NCBI GenBank assembly: GCA_963707965.1
Contig: CAVPRR010000006.1
Coordinates: 434,001 to 498,000, forward strand
Direction of reading: 5' to 3'
Length of the DNA stretch: 64,000 nucleotides
Source of the DNA: VRUE01 sp963707965
GTDB taxonomy: Bacteria; Actinomycetota; Thermoleophilia; Solirubrobacterales; 70-9
The translations under genes were made by a program, and so were the position numbers. The notes below the pieces were generated by a model. That model was not told the DNA's origin and searched no databases. It was given only the letters and a program-made list of their open reading frames with translations. Shown one piece after another: positions 7,844 to 19,705 of the stretch. Each line of letters starts with the position of its first letter. The first letter of the stretch is position 1.

Positions 7844-9109
7844 TCATCGTCTAATCATGGCCGACTCGCCGTGCACGGGGAAGCCCTCGGCACGCGCGAG
7901 GGTGTCGACGTATGGAGCAAGCGTCGCCGCGGCGCCGGCCGGAACCTCAACCGTCGCGATCGTGCGCCGGAATGTGCCGGGCTCGAGAGGCCCGGAGAAT
8001 CGGCCGGCCCCGCCGGTCGGCAGGACGTGGTTTGACCCCGCGACGTAGTCGCCGAAGGCGGTCGCGCTGTGGCGGCCGGCGAAGACACACCCCGCGGTCC
8101 GCACCCCGCTGGCGAGCAGCGCAGCATCCTCGGAGAGCAGCTCCAGGTGCTCGGGAGCGAAGGCGTTGGCGAGATCGATGGCGTCGCTCAGATCGGGGAC
8201 GCGAACAAGGGCCAGCGGCGAGTCGCCTGAGCCGGAGCGCTCGGCGGCGGCATGCTCGGTCGCGCCGGCGACGGCGTCAAGCACCGCCTCCTCGACCGCA
8301 ACTGCCACCAGCGGCCCGTCGGCGCCGTGCTCCGCCTGGGCGCAGAGGTCCAGTGCAGCCCAACCTGGGTCGGTGTCATGCCCCGCAACGATCATCAGCT
8401 CCGACGGCCCGGCCAGGGAGTCGATTCCGACAGTGCCCCAAACCGACCGCTTCGCCTCCCGCACCCAGGCGTTCCCGGGCCCTGCCACGACGTCGACCGG
8501 GACGATCGTCTCCGTGCCGTAGGCCAGGGCGAAGATCGCCTGCGCACCGCCCATTGCGTAGACCTCGTCGACCCCACACAGCCCGGCGGCGGCAAGGACC
8601 AGCGGGTTGACGGCGCCGTCCGGGCCGGGCGGGGAGGCCAGCGCAAGGCGCTCCACACCGGCGACACGGGCGGGGATCGCGCACATCAGAACGCTTGACG
8701 GGTAGGCGGCCTTGCCGCCGGGTGCGTAGATACCTGCGGCGGCGACCGGAACCTGGCGAAGCGTCACCGCCTGACCCTGTGGCAGGGCCGCGCTGCGCTC
8801 CCCGGAGTCGGCCTGCGCGTCGGCGACCGCCCGGATGTTGGCGGCCGCCAGCTCGAGCGCCTCGCGGACCTCGGAGTCAATCCCGGCCAGCGCCCCCGTG
8901 AGCGCGCTGGTCTCCACCCGCAGGGAGCTCGGCGGCTTCTCGGTGGCGTCCAAGCGCGCCGTCAGCCGCAGCACTGCCCCGTCTCCGCCCTCGCGGACCT
9001 CGCGCTGTATCTGGTCGACATCGACTCGCGGCGTTGCCCTCGAGGCCCAGGCGCGGATCGCGCCCGCCGTCCGGGCCGAGCCCTCCCACTCGAATCGCCT
9101 TAGCTTCAT
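7844..9109 (-). CDS. hisD: Histidinol dehydrogenase
   Basis: Zinc enzyme oxidising histidinol to histidine in two NAD steps. ATG 9107-9109, coupled to the hisG stop by the 4-bp ATGA overlap, gives 421 residues. Family blocks: YAPGGKAAYPSSVLM, VVAGPGNAWVREAKRSVWG, SLAGPSELMIVA, DLCAQAEHGADG (zinc and catalytic region) and FAPEHLELL. Upstream open frame inside hisG is non-coding. Confidence 0.95.
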   Translation of the reverse strand: MKLRRFEWEGSARTAGAIRAWASRATPRVDVDQIQREVREGGDGAVLRLTARLDATEKPPSSLRVETSALTGALAGIDSEVREALELAAANIRAVADAQADSGERSAALPQGQAVTLRQVPVAAAGIYAPGGKAAYPSSVLMCAIPARVAGVERLALASPPGPDGAVNPLVLAAAGLCGVDEVYAMGGAQAIFALAYGTETIVPVDVVAGPGNAWVREAKRSVWGTVGIDSLAGPSELMIVAGHDTDPGWAALDLCAQAEHGADGPLVAVAVEEAVLDAVAGATEHAAAERSGSGDSPLALVRVPDLSDAIDLANAFAPEHLELLSEDAALLASGVRTAGCVFAGRHSATAFGDYVAGSNHVLPTGGAGRFSGPLEPGTFRRTIATVEVPAGAAATLAPYVDTLARAEGFPVHGESAMIRR

Positions 9110-9786
9110 CTCGCCGTCGCCTCGCGCAGCCGCGCGGTCAGATCGTCCACCTCGCGCGCCCGAAGCTTGTGAGCCACGCGGTTGGCGACAAAGCGTGCGG
9201 TGCACTCGACGATCTCCTCCCGCACCTCCAGGTCGTTCTCCTCCAGGGTCCGGCCGGTCGCGACCAGGTCGACTATTCCATCCGCCAGGCCGACCAGCGG
9301 CGCCAGCTCGACGGAGCCCTTCACCTCGATGACCTCAACCTGGTGCCCGGTTTCCTCGAAGTGCCGCTGCGCAACCCGCGGGTACTTCGTGGCGATGCGC
9401 ATCGTTCCCAGGCGACGCTCGGACTCGCCCAGCCGCTCGTCTCCCCGGCGGCCCGCCAGCACCATCCGGCAGCGCCCGTAGCCAAGGTCGAGCAACTCGT
9501 AGACCATCCGGTCCGACTGCTCCAGCAGGACGTCCTTCCCGGTGATGCCGACATCGGCGGCCCCGGCCTCGACGTAGGTGGGGACATCTGACGGGCGCAT
9601 GGTCACGAGGGTCATCTCCTCGCCCTCGAAGATCAGCGCACGCGACCCGCCCCGCGCCTGGGAGGTGTCGATCCCAGCGGCGTCGAGCACATCGAGCGTG
9701 CCCTCGAAGAGGGCGCCGCGGGGCACCGCCAGCTTCAGCGGCCCTCCCGACTTGGCGCGGCCCATGCCGGCGACCTCCACGCTCAC
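9106..9786 (-). CDS. hisG: ATP phosphoribosyltransferase, short catalytic form
   Basis: Commits ATP and PRPP to histidine synthesis. At 226 residues it lacks the C-terminal allosteric ACT-like domain and is the short form (HisGS), which needs HisZ. Motifs: KLAVPRGALFEGTL (18-31), DVGITGKDVLLE and the PRPP loop DLVATGRTLEEN. GTG start overlaps the hisZ stop by 4 bp, fitting stoichiometric co-expression with the adjacent regulatory partner. Feedback by histidine would be through HisZ. Confidence 0.95.
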   Translation of the reverse strand: MSVEVAGMGRAKSGGPLKLAVPRGALFEGTLDVLDAAGIDTSQARGGSRALIFEGEEMTLVTMRPSDVPTYVEAGAADVGITGKDVLLEQSDRMVYELLDLGYGRCRMVLAGRRGDERLGESERRLGTMRIATKYPRVAQRHFEETGHQVEVIEVKGSVELAPLVGLADGIVDLVATGRTLEENDLEVREEIVECTARFVANRVAHKLRAREVDDLTARLREATAR

Positions 9787-10778
9787 GATGGATCACCTCG
9801 CCGCGATTCCTCCTCCATCTGGGCGATGTGTACGCGCTCCAGATACAGGGCAAACCCGGCGGCCGGCAAATCCACTCCAAACCGCTTCAGCAGACCGTCG
9901 TACCGCCCCCCGCCGCCGAGCACGTAGCCGACCGCCGGGTCGTAGACCTCGAGGATGGCGCCGCTGTAGTAGCCGAGGTCGCGCAACAGACCCAGATCGA
10001 TCTGGATCCGCCCTGCCGCGCCACGGCTCTCGAGCGCCTCAAAGGTCTCGCCGATCCGGGCCGTGGCGCGCTCCACCGCCGCCCCGCCCATGGCTCGCGC
10101 CTCCTCCAGCACCTCGCGGCCGCCGCGCAGCTGGGAGAGGGCCACGCACGTCGCGCACTGCTCCTCGCTGACCCCCTCAAGGGCCGAGAGCTCGGCCTCG
10201 AGCCCCACCACGTCGTGCATCGCCAGCCGCTCCAGGACCGAGTCCCGCGCCTCGCCGGCGACCCCAAGCTCGCCGAGCAGCTGACGATAGAGATCCGCGT
10301 CGCCGAGTCCGATCACGGCCCGATCCAGCCCGGCCGCGTCGAGCGCCGCCTGCAGAACCTCGACGACCTCGGCGGTCCCCTGCGGCGCGTCGGCCCCGAT
10401 CAGCTCGACCCCGGCCTGCGCGAACTCGCGTCTCTGACCGCGCTGGGGGCGCACAGCGCGAAAGGCGTTGGCCAGGTAGCAGAGGCGCAGCGGCGGCTCG
10501 GTGTTGGCGTAGCGCGTCGCCACGAGCCTGGCAATCGGCACGGTCATGTCGGAGCGCAGCGCCAGCAGGTCGCCACGCTCGTCGAAGAGGCGGTAGGCGC
10601 TTTCCGATGTGCGACCGTCACCCCTGGCAAGAACCTCGTCGTACTCGATCGTGGGCGTGGCAACCTCGCCGTAGCCATAGCTCTCGAACACATCGATCAG
10701 GGCACGGTTGAGCCGCCGCAACTCCAGCATCTCGTCGGGAAGGATGTCGCGGGTTCCTGGTGGAATCGGGTGGATCAT
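9783..10778 (-). CDS. hisZ: ATP phosphoribosyltransferase regulatory subunit
   Basis: Histidyl-tRNA synthetase paralogue that activates short HisG and senses histidine. ATG 10776-10778 gives 331 residues beginning MIHPIPPGTRDILP. Class II synthetase core is recognisable (LRSDMTVPIARL, REFAQAGVELIGA, GGGGRYDGLL), but there is no C-terminal anticodon-binding domain, and the gene is followed directly by hisG. An in-frame ATG at 10857-10859 would add a basic repeat-derived N-terminus and is less likely. A SD-like AAGAGGAGA lies about 12 nt upstream of the chosen start. Confidence 0.92.
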   Translation of the reverse strand: MIHPIPPGTRDILPDEMLELRRLNRALIDVFESYGYGEVATPTIEYDEVLARGDGRTSESAYRLFDERGDLLALRSDMTVPIARLVATRYANTEPPLRLCYLANAFRAVRPQRGQRREFAQAGVELIGADAPQGTAEVVEVLQAALDAAGLDRAVIGLGDADLYRQLLGELGVAGEARDSVLERLAMHDVVGLEAELSALEGVSEEQCATCVALSQLRGGREVLEEARAMGGAAVERATARIGETFEALESRGAAGRIQIDLGLLRDLGYYSGAILEVYDPAVGYVLGGGGRYDGLLKRFGVDLPAAGFALYLERVHIAQMEEESRRGDPS

Positions 10779-10780
10779 CA

Positions 10781-10844
10781 GGTTCGCAGTCTCCTCTTGG
10801 AGGTTCGCCAGTCTCCTCTTGGAGGTTCGCCATCTCCTCTTGGG
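10781..10844. repeat. Three tandem 21-22 bp units upstream of hisZ
   Basis: Three near-identical units (10781-10801, 10802-10823, 10824-10844). Each contains TCTCCTCTTGG, which on the minus strand reads as a purine-rich SD-like AAGAGGAGA. The array overlaps the hisZ ribosome-binding region, so copy number could affect translation; that effect is inference. Confidence 0.75.
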
Positions 10845-10880
10845 CTCGCTCACGCTCATGATCAGCGGCGATCTTGCTCG

Positions 10881-10907
10881 CTCGGTGCCGCCTTCGGGGG
10901 CACCGAG
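10881..10907 (-). terminator. Hairpin between murA and hisZ
   Basis: Stem CTCGGTGCC / GGCACCGAG (9 bp) with a 9-nt loop that can pair further. It lies 34 nt after the murA stop on the minus strand, with no U-tract. Candidate terminator separating murA from the his operon. Confidence 0.45.
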
Positions 10908-10923
10908 GGTTCGCTGGGACGCC

Positions 10924-10959
10924 CTATGCAGGAACCTCCGTCTATGCAGGAACCTCCGT
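10924..10959. repeat. 18-bp tandem duplication at the murA 3' end
   Basis: Two perfect copies of an 18-bp unit (10924-10941, 10942-10959). The gene-proximal copy encodes the last five codons plus TAG of murA; the second repeats the same codons and stop immediately downstream. Confidence 0.9.
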
Positions 10960-12240
10960 CGAAACTCGGTCGATCTGAGCGCCGAGGCTCCGCAGCCGCT
11001 GGTCGATCTGCTCGTAGCCCCTGTCGATCTGGCGAATGTTCCCGATCTCCGAAACGCCCTCCGCGGCGAGGGCGGCGATGAGCATCGCCATCCCGGCCCG
11101 GATGTCGGGGCTCTCGACGCGTTCGCCGTGAAGCCGGCTCGGACCGCTGACGATCGCCCTGTGGGGATCGCAAAGCGTGATCCGAGCGCCCATCGCAACC
11201 AGCTTGTCGACGAAGAAGAGTCGGTTCTCGAACATCTTCTCGAAGATGAGAATCTCGCCGTCGGCCTGCGTGGCAAGCGCCAGCGCGATCGACGTCAAAT
11301 CCGCGGGGAAGGCGGGCCAGGGGCCGTCCTCGATCTTGGGGATGGCGTCGCCGACGTCGGCTCTGATCTGCAGCCGCTGCTCCGGCGGCACGACCACATC
11401 TCCGTCCTCGATCGTCGACTCGAGGCCAAGCCGGCGGAACTGGCGGCGAATGACCAGCAGGTCTGTGGGCTCGACGGAGCGGATTCGCAGCTCCCCGCCG
11501 GTGGCGGCGGCCAGGGCCATGAAGCTGGCGATCTCGATGTGGTCCGGGGAGATGGTGTGCTCGGCGCCACCGAGGCGGTCGCGCCCATGGACCGTCATCA
11601 CGTTGGAGCCGATTCCGTCGACCTCAGCGCCCATTTTGGTGAGCAGTCGAGCCAGGTCCTGCACGTGCGGCTCGCACGCCGCGTTGGAGATCGTCGTCGG
11701 CCCGGGGGTGAGCGCCGCCGCCATGAGCGCGTTCTCGGTTCCCATCACCGAGGGCTCGTCCATGAAGATCGCGCAGGCGCGCAGCCCGCCGCTGGGTGCC
11801 GTGAGCTCGATCCAACGATCGCCCTCCACACGCGCACCGAGGTCCTGGAAGGCGTCGAGATGCGCGTCCAGGCGACGCCGGCCGATGAAGTCGCCCCCCG
11901 GCGGCGGCATTCTCGCCTCGCCGCAGCGAGCGAGCAGCGGGCCGGCGAGCAGGAAGGATGCGCGGATCCTGCTGGAGAGGTCCTCGTCGACCGCCACGTC
12001 GGCCAGACCCGCCGCGCAGAGGCGCAGGCTGTTGTCGCCCGTCCAGCCGACCTCGACACCGACGTTCTCCAGCAGCGCAATCTGCGCCTCGGTGTCGCGG
12101 ATCCGCGGAACCCGGTGCAGGACCAGCTCCTCCTCGGTCAGCAGGCACGCGGCAAGGATCGGCAGCGCCGCGTTCTTGTTTCCCGCGGCTGTCACCTCTC
12201 CTGAGAGCGGCACGCCTCCTTGGATGACGAATTTCTCCAT
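10942..12240 (-). CDS. murA: UDP-N-acetylglucosamine 1-carboxyvinyltransferase, Asp-117 variant
   Basis: First committed step of peptidoglycan synthesis: enolpyruvyl transfer from PEP to UDP-GlcNAc. The 432 residues fit MurA. The start GGVPLSGEVTAAGNKNAALP holds the catalytic Lys/Asn pair. The loop that normally carries the fosfomycin-target cysteine (PGGC) reads PPPGGDFIGRR, so the residue is D117. The same substitution is known from Mycobacterium tuberculosis MurA and makes the enzyme insensitive to fosfomycin. Divergently oriented to the hydrolase gene 26 bp away. Its last codons and stop are duplicated downstream. Confidence 0.95.
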   Translation of the reverse strand: MEKFVIQGGVPLSGEVTAAGNKNAALPILAACLLTEEELVLHRVPRIRDTEAQIALLENVGVEVGWTGDNSLRLCAAGLADVAVDEDLSSRIRASFLLAGPLLARCGEARMPPPGGDFIGRRRLDAHLDAFQDLGARVEGDRWIELTAPSGGLRACAIFMDEPSVMGTENALMAAALTPGPTTISNAACEPHVQDLARLLTKMGAEVDGIGSNVMTVHGRDRLGGAEHTISPDHIEIASFMALAAATGGELRIRSVEPTDLLVIRRQFRRLGLESTIEDGDVVVPPEQRLQIRADVGDAIPKIEDGPWPAFPADLTSIALALATQADGEILIFEKMFENRLFFVDKLVAMGARITLCDPHRAIVSGPSRLHGERVESPDIRAGMAMLIAALAAEGVSEIGNIRQIDRGYEQIDQRLRSLGAQIDRVSTEVPA

Positions 12241-12266
12241 GGGTTCCGGCTAGGGTACCCATCGGC

Positions 12267-13274
12267 ATGGGCAGAGGCTGGAAGATCCTGATCGGCATCG
12301 TGGTGGCGTTCGTGGTCATCGTCGGCGTCAACGCGGTGGTGACCGAGGCGGAAACGAAGTCGGCCACCGTGACCGTCCCCGGAGCGCGGATCGTTCGCCT
12401 GCCGGGCGGCGACCTCCAGGTGCTGGACAGCGGGCCCCGAACGGGCTCGCCGATCGTCCTCATTCACTGCTTCACCTGCGCGATCGACTGGTGGGAGCAG
12501 TTGATCCCGCGGCTCAGGCCGAACCACCGCGTAATCGCGGTCGACCTGCTCGGCCACGGCGGCTCGGAAAAGCCCACCTCGGGCTACTCGATCTCCAACC
12601 AGGCCGACCTCGTGGCGGGCGTCCTCGGGCGCCTCGGGGTCAGCGACGCCGAGGTCGTCGGCCACTCCCTGGGCGGCGGCGTTGCGGTCGCGCTCGCTGA
12701 GCAGTCTCCCGAACTCGTCAACCGGGTCGTCATCATCGATAGCGCACCCACACACGAGGAGGGAAGCCTGGGACTCCTCGCCAAGCTCGCCTTCACACCG
12801 GTGATCGGAGACGCCCTCTGGCGGATCAAGCCCGACTTCTCCGTCCGTAAGGGCCTGGAGGTTGCCTTCGCCCCCGGATTCCACGTACCCGATGCCTTTG
12901 TCGAAGACCTTGACCGCATGACCTACAGCGCCTACACCGACTCCGCCAGCGGCTCGGATGACTTCACCGAAGAAGAGGCCCTCGACCGCCGGATGAAGGC
13001 AACCGGAAAGCCGCTGCTGGTGATGATGGGCGCCGAAGAGCAGATCATCGACGAACCATCGGCCAGGCTTGCCGAATACCGCGCCACCGTTCCCGGCGCC
13101 AAGACAAAGCTGATCGAGGGCTCCGGCCACTCCCCCAACGTCGAGAAACCAGCCGAGACGGCAGGCCTCATACTCGCCTTCGCCGCCGCCGAAGAGGCCG
13201 CCAGGGGCGCCGCCGCCAGGCACGAAGTGCAAAAACGCCTGCAAAATCCGGAACGCGTCCGAAGGCGCCCGTAG
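12267..13274 (+). CDS. Membrane-anchored alpha/beta-hydrolase
   Basis: 335 residues. An N-terminal hydrophobic segment (about 5-24) after basic residues suggests a signal anchor, placing the catalytic domain outside the cytoplasm. The alpha/beta-hydrolase fold shows the nucleophile elbow VVGHSLGGG (about 132-140), VDLLGHGGSEKP at the strand-loop before it, and a C-terminal catalytic His in EGSGHSPNVEKP. The C-terminus is Arg/Ala-rich. Substrate unknown; sequence resembles haloperoxidase/epoxide-hydrolase-type hydrolases. No operon partner except possibly the tiny downstream frame. Confidence 0.88.
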   Translation: MGRGWKILIGIVVAFVVIVGVNAVVTEAETKSATVTVPGARIVRLPGGDLQVLDSGPRTGSPIVLIHCFTCAIDWWEQLIPRLRPNHRVIAVDLLGHGGSEKPTSGYSISNQADLVAGVLGRLGVSDAEVVGHSLGGGVAVALAEQSPELVNRVVIIDSAPTHEEGSLGLLAKLAFTPVIGDALWRIKPDFSVRKGLEVAFAPGFHVPDAFVEDLDRMTYSAYTDSASGSDDFTEEEALDRRMKATGKPLLVMMGAEEQIIDEPSARLAEYRATVPGAKTKLIEGSGHSPNVEKPAETAGLILAFAAAEEAARGAAARHEVQKRLQNPERVRRRP

Positions 13275-13284
13275 ATTCGAACCT

Positions 13285-13485
13285 ATGTTCGACACGGAGA
13301 AACCCCTCAGCAGCCACCTGGCTGACGCCGCAGACCTGATGATCGACTTCGCCACCCTCGGTGAGTACGGGCTCGAGCCCGTCGACCGGACGCCGCCCTC
13401 CTGCGAGGGCCGCCGACGCAGCGGCTCCCTGCGGAGCAGCGGCGCCTGGCGCTCGGCGATCGACCGCTTCGCCACGCAATCCTAG
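13285..13485 (+). CDS. Small hypothetical protein
   Basis: A 66-residue frame begins 10 bp after the hydrolase stop (ATG 13285), starting MFDTEKPLSSHLADAADLMI and ending in an Arg/Ser-rich, low-complexity tail. I do not recognise it. The acidic, hydrophobic first half is protein-like and the spacing fits an operon, but no strong SD is visible. It may be non-coding. Confidence 0.35.
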   Translation: MFDTEKPLSSHLADAADLMIDFATLGEYGLEPVDRTPPSCEGRRRSGSLRSSGAWRSAIDRFATQS

Positions 13486-13490
13486 GGTCC

Positions 13491-13543
13491 TGAATCAGAA
13501 CTTCGCGACGTCTCGCGAACGCTGCTCCCGAAATTCTGATTCG
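13491..13543. repeat. Dispersed inverted repeat, family A copy 2
   Basis: Arms TGAATCAGAACTTCG (13491-13505) and CGAAATTCTGATTCG (13529-13543) are largely complementary and resemble the arms of the element at 5645-5723 (shared TCCTGA-TCAGAA-TTCGCGA pattern). It sits between the small plus-strand frame and the rRNA terminator. Confidence 0.55.
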
Positions 13544-13552
13544 TGCCGCTGG

Positions 13553-13585
13553 AACGACAAAGGGCCGCCCTCTCGGGGCGGCCCT
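13553..13585 (-). terminator. rRNA operon terminator
   Basis: 10-bp GC-rich perfect stem (13561-13570 with 13576-13585) and 5-nt loop, followed on the minus strand by TTGTCGTT. It lies 12 nt beyond the 5S 3' end, as expected for an intrinsic terminator. Confidence 0.85.
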
Positions 13586-13597
13586 GCGTCATAAGAA

Positions 13598-13713
13598 CCG
13601 GCGGCGACCTACTCTCCCAGGAGGTTGCCCTCCAAGTACCATCGGCGCTGAGGGGCTTAACTGCTCTGTTCGGAATGGGAAGAGGTGTTTCCCCCTCGCT
13701 ATGCACCACCGGA
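13598..13713 (-). rRNA. rrf: 5S ribosomal RNA
   Basis: About 116 nt; ends estimated from the terminal helix (TCCGGTGG at the 5' end, CGCCGCCGG at the 3' end). Contains the universal CCCATTCCGAACAGAGCAGT and AAGCCCCTCAGCGCCGATGG segments. Last gene of the 16S-23S-5S operon, about 67 nt after 23S. Confidence 0.95.
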
Positions 13714-14061
13714 AACCTTGCGAGAACTCGCCCCGGTGGAGCTTGAAAACTGCACAAGACCAAGAGGGAATAATTATCCGTCAAGCCCTCGACCCATTAG
13801 TACCGGTCGGCTGAGCGCATCGCTGCGCTTGCACCGCCGGCCTATCAACCTGGTGGTCTACCAGGGGTCTTACTCCCTCAAAGGGGATGGGAGAGCTCAT
13901 CTCGAGGACGGCTTCCCGCTTAGATGCCTTCAGCGGTTATCCGTTCCGTGCGTAGCTAACCTGCGATGCCCTTGGCAGGACAACAGATACACCAGCGGCA
14001 CGTTCATCCCGGTCCTCTCGTACTAGGGATGACTCCCCTCAACTCTCCAACGCCCACGGCA

Positions 14062-14144
<83 letters not shown>

Positions 14145-14148
14145 ACTC

Positions 14149-14190
<42 letters not shown>

Positions 14191-14216
14191 TTTCGTCGAT
14201 GTGGACTCTTGGAAAC

Positions 14217-14259
<43 letters not shown>

Positions 14260-14409
14260 CGGCGCTTCCACTTGCAACCGCCGGATCACTAAGCCCAACT
14301 TTCGTTCCTGCTCGACCCGTCGGTCTCGCAGTCAAGCTCCCTTGTTGCCTTTACACTCTGCGCACGATTTCCAACCGTGCTGAGGGAACCTTTGGGCGCC
14401 TCCGTTACA

Positions 14410-14447
<38 letters not shown>

Positions 14448-14590
14448 ACACTGTTCACCACCCGGATCACGGCATGGTGTTAGAAGCCCAGACTACCAAG
14501 GGTGGTATCTCAAGGGTGACTCCCCGGCAGCCAAAGCCGCCGGTTCACTGTCTCCCACCTATCCTGAGCGAGATACCCCAGACTCCAATA

Positions 14591-14626
<36 letters not shown>

Positions 14627-14727
14627 TAGCCGCGGGTACTCGGCATCTTCACCGAGACTTTAATTTCACCGAGCCTCTCGTTGAGACAGCGTCCAAGTCG
14701 TTACGCCATTCGTGCAGGTCGGAACTT

Positions 14728-15478
<751 letters not shown>

Positions 15479-15771
15479 CATCGTTGTTACTTCCCCCATG
15501 CTACTGGGAGTGGCCGACACATTTCTGGTCGACTCTCATGGTCGCCCATGAGATCGGACTATCTCATCTCTCCGATGTTCAGTGGAGAGCTCGGCGTATA
15601 GTCTCTGAGGATTCTCTGTGGCAACTTCCTGAACAAAGTGCAACACCACAGAGCCTTTCCTGCTGATTGTCCGCACCGATCGCATTTTCACTGCCGCTCG
15701 CGCGGCGAGTAGCGTCGGATACTCGGATGTTCCAGCATATAGCCGAGTTTTACAACTACCTCGGTCAACTG
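15479..15771 (-). ncRNA. ORF-less group I intron at 23S position 1917
   Basis: 293-nt insertion after the base equivalent to E. coli U1917 (in the loop of helix 69). P1: exon AACUAU plus intron C pairs with GGUAGUU (15754-15760), giving the conserved U-G wobble at the splice site. P7: GACUAU (15598-15603) with AUAGUC (15557-15562), in the classic context CAGAGACUAUA ... GAGAUAGUCC. P8: CUCUCC/GGAGAG. P9: UCUCAUG/CAUGAGA. The intron ends in G. No significant ORF, so homing would need an endonuclease in trans. Confidence 0.9.
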
Positions 15772-17222
15772 ATAGTTACGGCCGCCGTTTACCGGGGCTT
15801 AGCTTCGCTGCTTCGCGCCGAAGCGCTAACAACTCCACGTAACCTTCCGGCACCGGGCAGGCGTCAGCCCCTATACGTCGTCTTACGACTTAGCAGAGGC
15901 CTGTGTTTTTGGTAAACAGTCGCTTGGACCAATTCACTGCGGCCCCCTCGGGCTCCCTCCGTACGGAGTTCACCCTACCGGGGCGTCCCTTCTCCCGAAG
16001 TTACGGGACGATTTTGCCGAGTTCCTTAACGAGAGTTAGCTCGCTCACCTCAGTATTTTCTACTTGTCCACCTGTGTCGGTTATCGGTACGGGCACGCGA
16101 ATCCTGCCTAGAGGATTTTCTCGGAGGCATGGGATCGGGGACTTGCCGGCGGTCAGGCCAGCTGGCATCGCACCTCGCGTCAAAACGCCACCGCGGATTT
16201 CCCTACGGCGACTGGCTACGTGCTTGCCCCAGGACGACCATCGCCTGGGTTCCCTTACCCTTCCCCGTCCCCCCATCGGTCATAACGGAAACGACGTGGT
16301 ACAGGAATATCAACCTGTTGGCCATCGGCTACGCCTTTCGGCCTCGCCTTAGGTCCCGACTAACCCTGAGCAGACGAACTTTACTCAGGAAACCTTGGAC
16401 AATCGGTGGAGGGGAGTCTCACCCCTCTTTCGTTACTCATGCCGGCATTCTCACTTCCAGCCACTCCACGGGGGCTTACGCACCCGCTTCACGCAACTGG
16501 AACGCTCTCCTACCGCGTGCAGAGCCCGCAGGCCTGCACACCCATAGCTTCGGAGACTAGCTTGAGCCCCGTTGAATTCTCCGCGCCCGAACACTTGACC
16601 AGTGAGCTGTTACGCACTCTTTCAAGGGTGGCTGCTTCTAAGCCAACCTCTTGGTTGTCTCTGCACTCGGACATCGTTCACCACTTAGCTAGTACTTAGG
16701 GTCCTTAGCTGATGGTCTGGGTTGTTCCCCTTTTGCGTACGAAGTTTATCCCCCGCACACTGACTCCCGCGCTAACCGTGACGGTCTTCGGAGTTTGCCT
16801 GAAGTCGGTAACCTGGTAGGGCCCCTAGTCCAAACAGTGCTCTACGGCCGCCACGCAATCACGCGAGGCTATACCTAAATATATTTCGGAGAGAACCAGA
16901 TATCTCTGGGCTTGATTAGCCTTTCACTCCAATCCACAGGTCATCCGCCCAGTTTTCAACCTAGGTCGGTTCGGCCCTCCACGAGGTCTTACCCCCGCTT
17001 CAGCCTGCCCATGGATAGCTCGCCCAGTTTCGGGTCTACCGCCGGTGACTGTGTCGCCCTATTCAGACTCGCTTTCGCTGCGGCTCCGCTCATCGCTTAA
17101 CCTTGCCACCAACGCGTAACTCGCCGGCTCGTGATGCAAAAAGCACGCCGTCACACCCGAGGGTGCTCCGACCACTTGTAGGCTTGCGGTTTCAGGTACT
17201 ATTTCACTCCCCTTCTGGGGTG

Positions 17223-17264
<42 letters not shown>

Positions 17265-17788
17265 CAGGTAGTACTTAGCCTTGGAGGGTGGTCCCCCCAG
17301 GTTCAGACCGCGTTTCACGGGTGCGGTCCTACTCAGGAACGTCAGTCGGCAGATCAGCGTGTTTTCACCTACGGGACGATTGCCCTCTGTGGTGCGAGGT
17401 TCCACTCGCTTCGGCTAACACCTGATTTTGTAACTGCCGCCGAGCCGGACACGGCTCGGGCGTGACGTCCTACAACCCCCGACAGGCAACGCGTGCCCGC
17501 TTGCACCTGCCGGGTTTGGGCTGATCCCCTTTCGCTCGCCACTACTAAGGGAGTCTCGGTTGATTTTCGTTCCTCGGGGTACTTAGATGTTTCAGTTCCC
17601 CCGGTTATCTCCCAGCGGCTATGAATTCACCGCTGGATGACGCCGCATTACCGGCGTCGGGTTTCCCCATTCGGAAATCCGCGGGTCAATGGCTGTTCAG
17701 CGCCTCGCCGCGGCTTATCGCAGCCGTCCACGTCCTTCATCGACTCCTGGTGCCAAGGCATCCACCGTAAGCCCTTACTATCTTGACG

Positions 17789-18007
17789 GTGAGCGACCCG
17801 TACGCCTAAGCGTCCGGGTCATAATTAAATACCCAGAGCCTGTTGTAACAACAGACTCTTCATTCTTGGCCTTGTACAGTTTTCAAGGTCCACCGAGGCG
17901 CGCACGACGGATTCATCCCGCCGGGCGGTCTCTCAAAACTGAGCAGCGTTCCCGACGGCACATTGCCATCGGGGAGCCCGGTCGACGTTCTAGAGAAATC
18001 TCCCTAG
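17789..18007 (-). other. 16S-23S internal transcribed spacer, no tRNA
   Basis: About 219 nt without a recognisable tRNA cloverleaf. It holds one half of the 16S processing stalk (17924-17948), one half of the 23S stalk (17860-17890, containing CTTGAAAACTG on the minus strand) and a near-perfect hairpin AGAG-CTGTTG/CAACAG-CTCT (about 17836-17860). Confidence 0.8.
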
Positions 18008-19549
<1,542 letters not shown>

Positions 19550-19705
19550 GAAGGTACTTCTCATAGAGAGTGTCATGCCTGACTGGCCGTCGGGTACACA
19601 TACGCGACGACCGACATGACGGGTAAATCAGACCACTCGGCACGCTGACGGGCCGAGTGGATCGGGCTCAAACAACCCACAGGCCATACCGGCCCATGGG
19701 GTGCA

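Noticed and set aside
9828..11081. Long plus-strand open frame (417 codons) opposite hisZ
   Set aside because: It is antisense to hisZ and the murA-hisZ spacer, has no recognisable motifs and reflects high G+C codon bias.
12192..13475. 427-codon minus-strand frame opposite the alpha/beta hydrolase
   Set aside because: The plus strand has signal anchor and catalytic motifs; the minus frame is low-complexity shadow without homology.
17789..18007. tRNA-Ile or tRNA-Ala in the 16S-23S spacer
   Set aside because: No acceptor/T-arm consensus (GGTTCGAATCC type) or cloverleaf could be found.
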